Assembly (NCBI GenBank): GCA_031284185.1
Contig: JAITAJ010000092.1
Coordinates: 1-6,089 of the forward strand
Direction of reading: 5' to 3'
Source of the DNA: Accumulibacter sp.
GTDB taxonomy: Bacteria; Pseudomonadota; Gammaproteobacteria; Burkholderiales; Rhodocyclaceae
Length of the DNA: 6,089 nucleotides
Shown: piece by piece, positions 1-5,957 of the stretch
Layout: each line of letters opens with the position of its first letter
Position numbering within the stretch: position 1 is the first letter of the stretch
Translations under genes and position numbers: made by a program
The notes under the pieces: generated by a model
The model's database searches: none
What the model saw: the letters and a program-made list of their open reading frames with translations, nothing else
What the model was told of the DNA's origin: nothing

Positions 1-278
1 GCGACCGGCACCTACGTCAATTTCTTCAAGGCGGCCATTGCCGAGTATCAGGCAGGATACCCCATCGAGCGGGCGACCTATCCCGAGAACTACGCCGCGA
101 ATCGGCAGCGCTGGATCGATTACTGGGAAAGCGACCACGGTTCCGGCGACATGGCGCGCGGGACTTCTTTGAAGTGATGCTGCGCCCGCTCCCGACCCCC
201 CAAGAGTACGACGCCGGCTTGAGCTGGGGACTTGCCAGCAAACTCTCGTCCGCCGGCCTGGAGCGCGCCTGGCAATGA
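1..278 (+). pseudogene. 3' end of an unrecognised gene, interrupted by one frameshift
   Basis: The window opens inside a reading frame with protein-like composition (frame 1). It contains the stretch YPENYAANRQRWIDYWESD and then runs out of frame after MAR at about position 159, hitting TGA at 175-177. From position 162, a different frame continues with equally protein-like sequence (DFFEVMLRPLPTPQEYDAG, then SWGLASKLSSAGLERAWQ) to TGA at 276-278. The two halves join if one base is restored, most simply one more G in the GGG at 160-162, which gives MARGDFFEVM. The last roughly 92 residues of the protein are then visible. I do not recognise the family: no catalytic motif, signal peptide or membrane segment can be seen in this tail, which is rich in aromatic and charged residues. 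The break could be a real mutation or a homopolymer sequencing error. That the two frames form one gene is an inference from composition and the direct handover. Confidence 0.55.
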
Positions 279-334
279 CCGGGCGCCACCTTCCCGATCG
301 AGGATAGGGGCATGGCCCCGCGAAAGGAAGGGTC

Positions 335-493
335 ATGAATACGGTATCGTCCATCGCTTCGCCAACCGCCGCGTATGTGCCCGCGACCTCGCCGCAGACC
401 GGGACGGACGCCCGCGCGGCGTCCACGCCCGCCGCCGCTGGCCCGGAGACGCAAATCTCGCCACAGGCCAGAGGGATGAAAGATTTTTCATGA
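335..493 (+). CDS. small hypothetical protein, 52 residues, Ala/Pro/Thr/Ser-rich
   Basis: This is a short open frame starting MNTVSSIASP and ending RGMKDFS before TGA at 491-493. The start is well supported: AAGGAAGG lies at 324-331, with its AGGA six bases before the ATG. The protein has no membrane segment or cysteine. It is low in charge and rich in Ala, Pro, Thr and Ser, as expected of a disordered peptide, and has a slightly more ordered C-terminal piece (TQISPQARGMKDFS). Similar Ser/Ala-rich small proteins ending in an 'ISPQAR'-like motif occur in proteobacteria, sometimes near motility genes, but I cannot assign a function. It lies 56 bases after the inferred stop of the preceding broken gene and is followed by a GC-rich hairpin at 567-583, which would make it a one-gene unit or the end of an operon. 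It could still be a chance open frame; the Shine-Dalgarno and terminator are the main support. Confidence 0.5.
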   Translation: MNTVSSIASPTAAYVPATSPQTGTDARAASTPAAAGPETQISPQARGMKDFS

Positions 494-566
494 TGGAGCG
501 CTTGGCGTCCCGCCCGCAAAAAAACACGAAACGGACGAGGAGGCTTCGGGAACTGTCATGCTCCTT

Positions 567-588
567 GCCCCGCCCGGCGGGGCGGTTT
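567..588 (+). terminator. GC-rich hairpin terminator, weak U-tract
   Basis: GCCCCGC (567-573) pairs perfectly with GCGGGGC (577-583) around a CCG loop, giving a 7-bp all-G/C stem. GG and three T residues follow. The T-tract is short, so termination may be inefficient or factor-assisted. On the minus strand no T-run follows the stem, so the hairpin fits plus-strand transcription from the small gene ending at 493. Confidence 0.5.
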
Positions 589-640
589 CGTCGATGGCAG
601 CGTGAAGCCGTGCTCTGACCGCGTCGAGAACCTCATCGAG

Positions 641-1057
641 TCACGTGATGGCAAATGCCGGACGATACCAGTCGATCTGGCGCGGGTAATCTTCCGGTAG
701 CGTCGCCATGTGCCGCTGAATCTCCGCAAGGATTTCCGCCGCCGATGCGTCATTGGCTTTCCCGGCGGCAAAATGCGGGAGGTTTCCGCAATGCTGGCCG
801 CTTCGATGGCGGCATAACGCACTTCGGATTCCGGCGCGAGCAGTTCATCTGTACACTCACCCAAGCCGGCAGGCCGGTTTTTGCAAGCTGCCGCGCGGCG
901 GTGGAAAGGGTGACGACCGCGTCGCCCCGATGAGCGGCCCGCATCGCATCCGCGCTTCCTCGCTTCGCGCTGGAAATGGATGTCGCTACGCCGGTCTATC
1001 GCAACGCAGACAGGCCGCCAACGCTCGAACATTGCTTGTGGAAGTGCTGAAGTCCAT
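641..1057 (-). pseudogene. unrecognised minus-strand gene broken by three frameshifts
   Basis: Read on the minus strand, protein-like sequence passes through all three frames in turn. It starts at ATG 1057-1055 (MDFSTSTSNVRALAA). It then moves frame at about 986-995 (into AMRAAHRGDAVVTLSTAAR and QLAKTG), again at about 864-882 (into GLGECTDELLAPESEV and RYAAIEAASIAET), and again at about 781-787 (into PHFAAGKANDASAAEILAEI and QRHMATLPEDYPRQIDWYRP), ending FAIT at stop 643-641. All three changes have the sign expected of a one-base deletion, so the total length remains a multiple of three. At the last change, one extra C in a CCC run restores TSPHFAAGK. The rebuilt product would be about 139-140 residues, soluble and without a signal peptide; the last third looks like a real folded domain end. 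I do not know the family. Decay and sequencing error are both possible. The joins are inferred from composition, without a homologue. Confidence 0.45.
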
Positions 1058-1158
1058 TTTTCCGGCCTTTCAAGCACGAATGGATGAGAGGCTCGAAGCG
1101 CATACCGCGCCATACACGGCGCATCGCCGGAGGTGTGTCACGCAAGTCCCGATGACGA

Positions 1159-1202
1159 CAAGCGGCAAGAGTCGCCGTTTCAATGGAGACTCTTGCCGCT
1201 TG
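1159..1202. repeat. perfect 15-bp inverted repeat with 14-base loop
   Basis: CAAGCGGCAAGAGTC (1159-1173) is the exact reverse complement of GACTCTTGCCGCTTG (1188-1202), with a 14-base spacer (1174-1187). No T-run follows on either strand, so it is not a typical intrinsic terminator. It lies in the gap between the start of the broken minus-strand gene (1057) and the start of the plus-strand hypothetical gene (1342). I see no other supported feature in that 284-base gap. It could be a large operator, a mobile-element end pair or a dispersed palindromic repeat. Confidence 0.75.
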
Positions 1203-1341
1203 GCAGGCGCATTCAGACACAAAAACCAACTGGCCTCGTATCCAGGTTTTTTGCGCCTCGCTCATCGCAAACCCTTGCTACCGCATGGGATACACTTTTT
1301 TGCCTCGGAAGTGTCAAACTCGGGTCTTACGATGAAACGAA

Positions 1342-1656
1342 ATGGAGAAGATGACCAGGAACTCGTCATCACTTGCCGCGGATCCCTGTTACGCCGGCGT
1401 TCCCGAATGTGTGGTCGAAGTGTATGGCTGGGCGTATGTCGATCCGAAACGGGTGCGCGCGCTGGGCCGCAAGCTGGTCGTCAGCGTCCTCTCGTTTCTC
1501 AACGACCAGCGCTTGACGCGCGCCTGCCCGGATGAAGTCGAGGAAGGCATGCGCGTCTGGCTCCGGCAAGCGTGGAACGAGGTCGGGATCGCCTCGTGCC
1601 ACACGCGCGATACCGGCGAATGGGCATTCGGCGCGGCCGGGACGCGACGCGCGTGA
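1342..1656 (+). CDS. hypothetical protein, 104 residues
   Basis: This open frame has the third-position G/C preference expected of a coding sequence in this GC-rich DNA. Its core looks well folded, including YAGVPECVVEVYGWAYVD and KLVVSVLSFLNDQRL, followed by an acidic/aromatic helix-like stretch (DEVEEGMRVWLRQAWNEVG). There is no signal peptide, and the hydrophobic VVSVLSFL is too short to span a membrane. The start could be ATG 1342 or ATG 1351 (MTRNSSS). Neither has an ideal Shine-Dalgarno: GGAG at 1344-1347 is only three bases from the second ATG. The last residues (TGEWAFGAAGTRRA) are less protein-like and run into a terminator hairpin containing the stop codon. I do not recognise the family. 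It stands upstream of the dct kinase on the same strand, but the terminator argues for a separate transcript. Confidence 0.55.
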   Translation: MEKMTRNSSSLAADPCYAGVPECVVEVYGWAYVDPKRVRALGRKLVVSVLSFLNDQRLTRACPDEVEEGMRVWLRQAWNEVGIASCHTRDTGEWAFGAAGTRRA

Positions 1657-1681
1657 GCCTTCCGTCCACGCGCGGTTTTTT
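1648..1681 (+). terminator. intrinsic terminator overlapping the stop codon of the 104-residue gene
   Basis: CGCGCGTG (1648-1655) pairs perfectly with CACGCGCG (1667-1674), an 8-bp stem around an 11-base loop. One G and then six T residues follow (1676-1681), the classic layout of a Rho-independent terminator. The TGA stop of the upstream gene (1654-1656) starts inside the left arm, so a ribosome finishing translation would cover part of the stem. It separates that gene from dctS, which must have its own promoter in 1682-1873. That stretch contains a locally AT-richer segment (about 1728-1800), but I see no convincing promoter hexamers there. Confidence 0.7.
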
Positions 1682-1873
1682 CATCGCAAGGCGCGGCGCC
1701 GAATCCTCATGGCGAAGGTATTTCGAACCAGAATCGGCTTCACGATGATATTGTGGAAAACCAGTACGCAGTACAAGTATCGGCCTGATTATGTTACTGT
1801 TCGGGTGCAATGTGACGTTGCGGTCGATTCGCCAAAAATGATTCCAACGATAGCCGCCGGGGACGGGTTCTTG

Positions 1874-3871
1874 ATGTGGGGCCGATTTCAATCGAAAGTC
1901 GTTCGTCCACAGACTTCGCTGAAGTGGTCGAACTGGTATCTGATCGCCCTCAAACTGGCGATCGGGTTGCTGATCGCCCTGCTCATCGCCCTGTTCTGGC
2001 TGTTGCGTCAGGACGAGGTGAACGAACAGCGCTCGACGCTCATCGCCGACGTGCTGTGGCTGGAGCAGAGCGTCAGTTTTCATCTGGAAGTCGGCGCCCG
2101 GGATTTTCAGCAACTGGCGAACGACCTGTCCAATGAAGCGAACCCCCTGCCCCTGTTCCGTCTGCGCAGTGAGTATCTGCTGAAGAGCAGCCCCGACATC
2201 CTTCAGATCGTGTGGATGGACGCGAACGGCGCGGTGCGTGAGAGGATGCCGGCGCGCGAACCCCCTCCTCCTCTTGGCGCCGATGGACTGAATGATCTGA
2301 CGTATCGGCATAGCATCGACGTGGCCCACAAACTGGGAAAGACCTTGTTCACGGACGCCTACTTCGCGTCGGGCGAGGCGCGGTTTGAAGTGTATTCGCC
2401 GATCTTTGAAAACAATCGTTTCCGGGGCGTGCTGGTCGGCGTGTATTCGTTCAATGCCCTGCTCAAGGACCTCGTCCCCTGGTGGTTTGCCGAAAAATAC
2501 CGGGTGCGCGTCCTCGACAGCGGCGGCAACACGCTGGCCAGCAACTCGAAAATCAGCAACGCCGAGATGACGATCGACTACGCCATCGCCTTCGATCCTC
2601 CCGGCTTCGGCATGGTGCTCAAGGTCGACGCCTACCGCGGCGGCGGCGATCTTTCGCGGAACCTGCTGGCGGTGATGGTCATTGCCCTGGCCGCGACGGT
2701 GCTGTCCAGCCTGTGGGTGATGCGCGGCCACATTCAGCGGCGCATCGCGGCGGAACAGGCGCGCCGTTCGGAACACGCATTCCGCAAGGCCATGGAGGAT
2801 TCGCTGACCATCGGCATGCGCGCGCGCGATCTGGATGGCCGGGAAATCTACGTCAATCCCGTCTTTTGCCAGATGGTCGGTTTCAGCGAAAGCGAACTGC
2901 TCGGCGCCGTTCCGCCGATGCCGTATTGGGCACCCGAGGAAATCGATCGGGCCATGTCGATCAACGACTCCCGGATCGACGGCGGTTCGCCGCCGAAGGA
3001 AGTCGAAATCCGGCTGATGCGCAAGGACGGCAGCCGTCTGGACGCGCTGATCCACGAGGCTCCGCTGATCGGCGCCGATGGCCGGCAAGCCGGCTGGATG
3101 GCATCGATCCTCGACGTCACGGCGCGCAACCAGGCGGAAGAACTGTACCGGCAGCAGCAGGAGAAACTGCAAACGACCTCGCGCCTGGTGACGATGGGAG
3201 AACTGGCGTCGACGCTAGCGCACGAGCTCAATCAACCGCTGGCGGCCATCGCCAGCTACACGGCGGGTTGCCTGAACAAACTCGAATCGGGAAACTTTTC
3301 CGTGGAAGAACTCCAGACGGCGCTGACCCGGCTCGGCGTACAGGCGCAGCGGGCGGGACACATCATCCGGCGCGTCCATGATTTCGTGCACAAGAGCGAA
3401 CCCAAGCTCGCGCCCTGCAATCTGATCGAGGTGATCGACGACAGCATCGGCCTGATCGATCCCGCCGCCAAGCTGGCCCACGTGCGCATCACGCGGGAGA
3501 TTTTCGCCGATTTCCCGGAACTGATGGTAGACCGGATCATGATCGAGCAAGTGTTGCTGAATCTCATGCGCAACGCGATCGAGGCCATGAGCGCGCCCCC
3601 GGTTTCCCCGGAACGCCAGCGCCTGACGGTCAGGCTGGAACAGGCCGGGGATCAGGCGCGGATTTCCGTCATCGACTGGGGTCCCGGGATTCCCCCGGAG
3701 ATACAGGACAAACTGTTCACTCCATTCTTCTCGACCAAGACCGACGGCATGGGCATGGGACTCAACATTTGCCGCTCGATCATCGAATTTCATCGCGGCC
3801 GCCTGTGGGTGGAAGGAAATCCCGAAGGTGGTGTCATTCTGGTCATTTCACTACCGCTCATACAGCCATGA
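1874..3871 (+). CDS. dctS: C4-dicarboxylate sensor histidine kinase, DctS-like
   Basis: This is a membrane-bound sensor kinase of 665 residues, about the length of DctS-type kinases. Residues 22-44 form a first membrane helix (LIALKLAIGLLIALLIALFW). A periplasmic loop of about 218 residues follows (45-262), probably a Cache-type ligand domain with YSPIFE and GVLVGVYSF. Residues 263-284 form the second helix. A cytoplasmic PAS domain spans about 300-415 (MRARDLDGREIYVNPVFCQM to GWMASILDVTAR). The kinase core has the H-box LAHELNQPLAAI with phosphorylatable His450, N-box LLNLMRNAIEAM (Asn567), D-box DWGPGI (Asp601), F-box FTPFFSTK (615-622) and G2 box GMGMGL (625-630), so every catalytic element is present. 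The frame is open from 1532. I chose ATG 1874 because the first helix follows 20 residues later and GGGGACGGG lies just upstream; ATG 1838 is the main alternative, adding 12 residues. It overlaps dctR by four bases (ATGA). C4-dicarboxylate specificity is inferred from the paired FixJ-type regulator and adjacent dctP. Confidence 0.93.
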   Translation: MWGRFQSKVVRPQTSLKWSNWYLIALKLAIGLLIALLIALFWLLRQDEVNEQRSTLIADVLWLEQSVSFHLEVGARDFQQLANDLSNEANPLPLFRLRSEYLLKSSPDILQIVWMDANGAVRERMPAREPPPPLGADGLNDLTYRHSIDVAHKLGKTLFTDAYFASGEARFEVYSPIFENNRFRGVLVGVYSFNALLKDLVPWWFAEKYRVRVLDSGGNTLASNSKISNAEMTIDYAIAFDPPGFGMVLKVDAYRGGGDLSRNLLAVMVIALAATVLSSLWVMRGHIQRRIAAEQARRSEHAFRKAMEDSLTIGMRARDLDGREIYVNPVFCQMVGFSESELLGAVPPMPYWAPEEIDRAMSINDSRIDGGSPPKEVEIRLMRKDGSRLDALIHEAPLIGADGRQAGWMASILDVTARNQAEELYRQQQEKLQTTSRLVTMGELASTLAHELNQPLAAIASYTAGCLNKLESGNFSVEELQTALTRLGVQAQRAGHIIRRVHDFVHKSEPKLAPCNLIEVIDDSIGLIDPAAKLAHVRITREIFADFPELMVDRIMIEQVLLNLMRNAIEAMSAPPVSPERQRLTVRLEQAGDQARISVIDWGPGIPPEIQDKLFTPFFSTKTDGMGMGLNICRSIIEFHRGRLWVEGNPEGGVILVISLPLIQP

Positions 3872-4476
3872 CGCAATTTACCTACATCGTCGACGACGAC
3901 GAAGCCATCCGTGATTCGCTCAGCTGGTTGGTGCAATCGCGGGGACTTTCCTGCCAGACTTACTCGGACGCGGAATCGTTTCTGGAAGCCTGGAGCACGG
4001 GCTTTTCCGGCTGCGTCCTGCTGGACATCCGCATGGGCGGAATGAGCGGCAACGAACTGTTCGACCAGCTCGTCGAGCGCGGCAGCCAGTTGCCGGTGAT
4101 TTTCCTGACCGGCCACGGCGAGGTGCCGCTGGCGGTATCCACGTTGAAAAACGGCGCCTTCGATTTCGTCGAAAAACCGTTCAATGACAACCAGCTCATC
4201 GACCGCGTCCTGGAAGCCTTCGAGCTGGACAGGGAGCGTCGCCGGGCCGCGGCTTCGGCGGACTCGTCCAGCCGGCGGCTGGCGCAACTGACGCCGCGCG
4301 AGAAGCAGGTCATGGAACGGATTCTCGCGGGCAAGCTGAACAAGGTCATCGCCGACGAACTGGACGTCAGCATGAGGACCGTCGAAGAGCACCGTGCCCG
4401 CCTGTTCCGCAAAATGGGCGTGAGGACGGCCGTTCAACTGGCGCAGGTCGTGACGCCGGCCAAGTCGGCCGACTGA
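3868..4476 (+). CDS. dctR: response regulator, receiver plus LuxR/FixJ helix-turn-helix, DctR-like
   Basis: This is a two-domain transcription factor of 202 residues, a normal length for FixJ/DctR-type regulators. The receiver domain (about 1-120) has the acidic pocket Asp9-Asp11 in IVDDDEA, phosphoacceptor Asp53 in VLLDIRM, Thr81 in VIFLTGHGE and Lys103 in FVEKPF: a complete phosphotransfer site. A charged, Ala/Ser-rich linker (about 120-137) leads to a LuxR-type helix-turn-helix (about 138-195) with LTPREKQVMERILAG and the recognition region DVSMRTVEEHRARLFRKMGV. The start codon overlaps the dctS stop (ATGA at 3868-3871) and has no Shine-Dalgarno of its own, so translation is probably coupled to dctS. 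By analogy with Rhodobacter DctS/DctR, the phosphorylated protein should activate C4-dicarboxylate TRAP transporter genes; this differs from the sigma-54-dependent DctB/DctD arrangement. No terminator lies after it, and the convergent dctP stop is only 5 bp away. Confidence 0.94.
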   Translation: MTQFTYIVDDDEAIRDSLSWLVQSRGLSCQTYSDAESFLEAWSTGFSGCVLLDIRMGGMSGNELFDQLVERGSQLPVIFLTGHGEVPLAVSTLKNGAFDFVEKPFNDNQLIDRVLEAFELDRERRRAAASADSSSRRLAQLTPREKQVMERILAGKLNKVIADELDVSMRTVEEHRARLFRKMGVRTAVQLAQVVTPAKSAD

Positions 4477-4481
4477 AGGCG

Positions 4482-5663
4482 CTATTCACGGTCGAACCCG
4501 GTTTCCCGATAGATCGCGTCGATGATCTTCTTGCCTATGCGGGGAGCCATTTCCTCGTGCGTCTTGAGCAGCGCCCGCCGGAACTCGGCGTGTTCGGCAG
4601 GTGTCGGCGTATGGATCTCCGTCTTGCCCGACGCCCTGATCCTGGCCAGCGCGTTGTCGTTTTCCTCCTGAGCGACACGGTTGGCGTAAACCGTGGCCTC
4701 ACGCATGGCCTGTTCTATCTGCTTGCGGATACCCGAGGGCAGGCTGTTCCAGAAACGCTTGTTGGTGATGACGATGTAGCCGAGATAGCCGTGTTCGGTC
4801 AGCGTCATATACTTCTGCACCTCGAACATCCGCTGCGTGTAGAAGTTTGAATGCGGATTCTCGGTGCCATCGGCGATGCCCGTCCGCAAGGCATGATAGA
4901 CATCGGAAAACGCCGTGATCTGAGGAAGCGCGCCCAGGGCGCGGGTCTGCGATTCGAGCACCTTGGAAGACTGGATGCGCAGCTTCAGGCCGTCGAAATC
5001 CGCCGGCGTCTTCAGCGGCCTGTTCGCCGAGAAGGATTTCAGCCCGTTGTCCCAGAACGCCAGCCCCTTGATTCCCTTGGGTTCGAGTTTGTCCAGCAGC
5101 GACGCGCCGATCGGTCCCTGTGTGATCTTGTGCAAGAGTTCGGTGCTGTTGAAGATGTAGGGCAGATCGAACACCTCGAATTCCGTGAGTCCGAGCGGGG
5201 CGAGCTTGGCGATCGAGGGCGCGAGCATCTGTACGGCTCCGAGTTGCAGCGCTTCCATCTCGTCCTTGTCTTCGTACAGGGTCGAGTTGGCATAGACCTC
5301 GACCTTGACGGCGCCCTGAGTCAGTTCGGCCACCCGACCGGCGAAGAACTCGGCGGCTTTCCCCTTGGGCGCGTCCGGCGCCACGACATGGCTGAACTTG
5401 ATCACGATCAGCGTCTGCACGGCGGCTGACGGCATGGCGGCACACAGAGCGAGGAAGAGCAGAACGGGGATCCGGCGCGTGATCTTCCTCCTGAAAAACT
5501 TCGGGTCAAGCGCGGAAAACACGCCGAGGAAGCGCGAGAACCCGCTTGTCTTCCGCCGCGCCGAGGTGCCGTCCCCTTCCCCTCCTTCCCCTTCCGCGCT
5601 CACGGCAAGCTCCGCGCGCACCGCGGGCGTCTTCCGGGCGTTCTCATGCCGACGAAATTCCAT
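4482..5663 (-). CDS. dctP: TRAP transporter periplasmic C4-dicarboxylate-binding protein, DctP
   Basis: This is the extracytoplasmic solute receptor of a TRAP transporter, which delivers C4-dicarboxylates such as succinate, fumarate or malate to DctQM. Diagnostic sequence includes IVIKFSHVVAPDAPKGKAAE at the mature N-terminus, FDLPYIFNS, KGLAFWDNGLKSF, and GLKLRIQSSKV with the conserved carboxylate-binding Arg, then GIADGTENPHSNFYTQRMFE. A signal peptide is clear (RRIPVLLFLALCAAMPSAA). The start is doubtful. ATG 5663 has AGGAG six bases upstream but puts about 60 charged, low-complexity residues before the signal peptide (393 residues in all). A GTG at 5519 (346 residues) has no Shine-Dalgarno. 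The family length of about 330 is matched instead by an ACG at 5480, which has a perfect AGGAGG at ideal spacing (332 residues). The coordinates use the ATG only because it is a standard start. No dctQ or dctM is adjacent: the gene ends 5 bp from the convergent dctR. The upstream gap (5664-5851) has a 6-bp inverted repeat around an A8 run (5708-5736) but no promoter I can defend. Confidence 0.93.
   Translation of the reverse strand: MEFRRHENARKTPAVRAELAVSAEGEGGEGDGTSARRKTSGFSRFLGVFSALDPKFFRRKITRRIPVLLFLALCAAMPSAAVQTLIVIKFSHVVAPDAPKGKAAEFFAGRVAELTQGAVKVEVYANSTLYEDKDEMEALQLGAVQMLAPSIAKLAPLGLTEFEVFDLPYIFNSTELLHKITQGPIGASLLDKLEPKGIKGLAFWDNGLKSFSANRPLKTPADFDGLKLRIQSSKVLESQTRALGALPQITAFSDVYHALRTGIADGTENPHSNFYTQRMFEVQKYMTLTEHGYLGYIVITNKRFWNSLPSGIRKQIEQAMREATVYANRVAQEENDNALARIRASGKTEIHTPTPAEHAEFRRALLKTHEEMAPRIGKKIIDAIYRETGFDRE
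5478..5492 (-). promoter_or_regulatory. perfect Shine-Dalgarno six bases before an ACG, probable original dctP start
   Basis: On the minus strand, AGGAGG (5492-5487) is followed by AAGATC and then ACG (5480-5478). The encoded protein continues RRIPVLLFLALC, a textbook signal peptide, and would total 332 residues, the usual DctP length. An ATG belongs here. Either the start has mutated to ACG, a rare and inefficient start, or translation begins elsewhere and this ribosome site is a relic, or the base is miscalled. Confidence 0.6.
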
Positions 5664-5851
5664 TTCCTTCTCCTCTCCTTGCCTCCAGCGAATCCGCCGG
5701 CTCCCGCGACGCTTCACGCGCAAAAAAAACAGCGTCCGGCGCGAAATACGGATCGAATCGTACGGGATGCGCCAGCAAATAGCAGTAAGAGTAAGGACAA
5801 GTTTCCTGATATTCGCTACGGATTTCCACATTTGCCAGAGGGCAGAATCTC

Positions 5852-5934
5852 GATAGGACAGAAGACAGTTTCAGAGGATAGACGATAGAAGACAGTTTCA
5901 GAGGATAGACAATAGAAGACAGAAGACAGACAAA
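5852..5934. repeat. purine-rich short tandem repeat, about 27-bp unit
   Basis: The 20-bp string GAAGACAGTTTCAGAGGATA occurs at 5861-5880 and exactly again at 5888-5907. The full unit is GACGATAGAAGACAG followed by TTTCAGAGGATA (5881-5907). A third, diverged copy begins GACAATAGAAGACAG at 5908 and decays into AAGACAGACAAA. The first copy has a 3-base difference in its left part. The plus strand is strongly purine-rich (GA and AGACAG motifs), unlike the surrounding GC-rich sequence. The repeat sits immediately upstream of the Rpn-like coding fragment, in the position where that gene's start would be expected. Confidence 0.85.
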
Positions 5935-5957
5935 CCCATCGCTCGGTTTTTCCTCCC

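Noticed and set aside
753..1535. 260-codon plus-strand open frame across the gap and hypothetical gene
   Set aside because: Its composition is that of a chance frame in GC-rich DNA, it reads through the palindrome at 1159-1202, and it conflicts with better frames on both strands.
1728..1873. dctS promoter hexamers in the AT-richer segment
   Set aside because: TTGTGG at 1751-1756 has only poor -10 matches at 17-18 bases, so I could not defend a call.
1499..3172. Long (557-codon) open frame on the minus strand opposite dctS
   Set aside because: It is a shadow of the GC-rich dctS coding strand: rich in His, Arg and Gln with no recognisable domain, while the plus strand has a complete kinase.
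3790..4437. 215-codon minus-strand open frame opposite dctR
   Set aside because: It is antisense to a fully recognisable response regulator and its composition is that of a reverse-frame artefact.
4699..5445. 248-codon minus-strand frame overlapping dctP
   Set aside because: It is a frame-shifted shadow of dctP, Arg- and Ala-rich with no domain sequence.
5664..5850. Sigma-54 promoter upstream of dctP
   Set aside because: TGGC-containing stretches exist on the minus strand, but none has a GC doublet at the required -12 position, and the paired regulator is of LuxR/FixJ type with no AAA+ domain.
5852..5934. Candidate CRISPR array
   Set aside because: The copies are directly abutting with no unique spacers of constant length, and there are no cas genes in the window; it is a simple tandem repeat.
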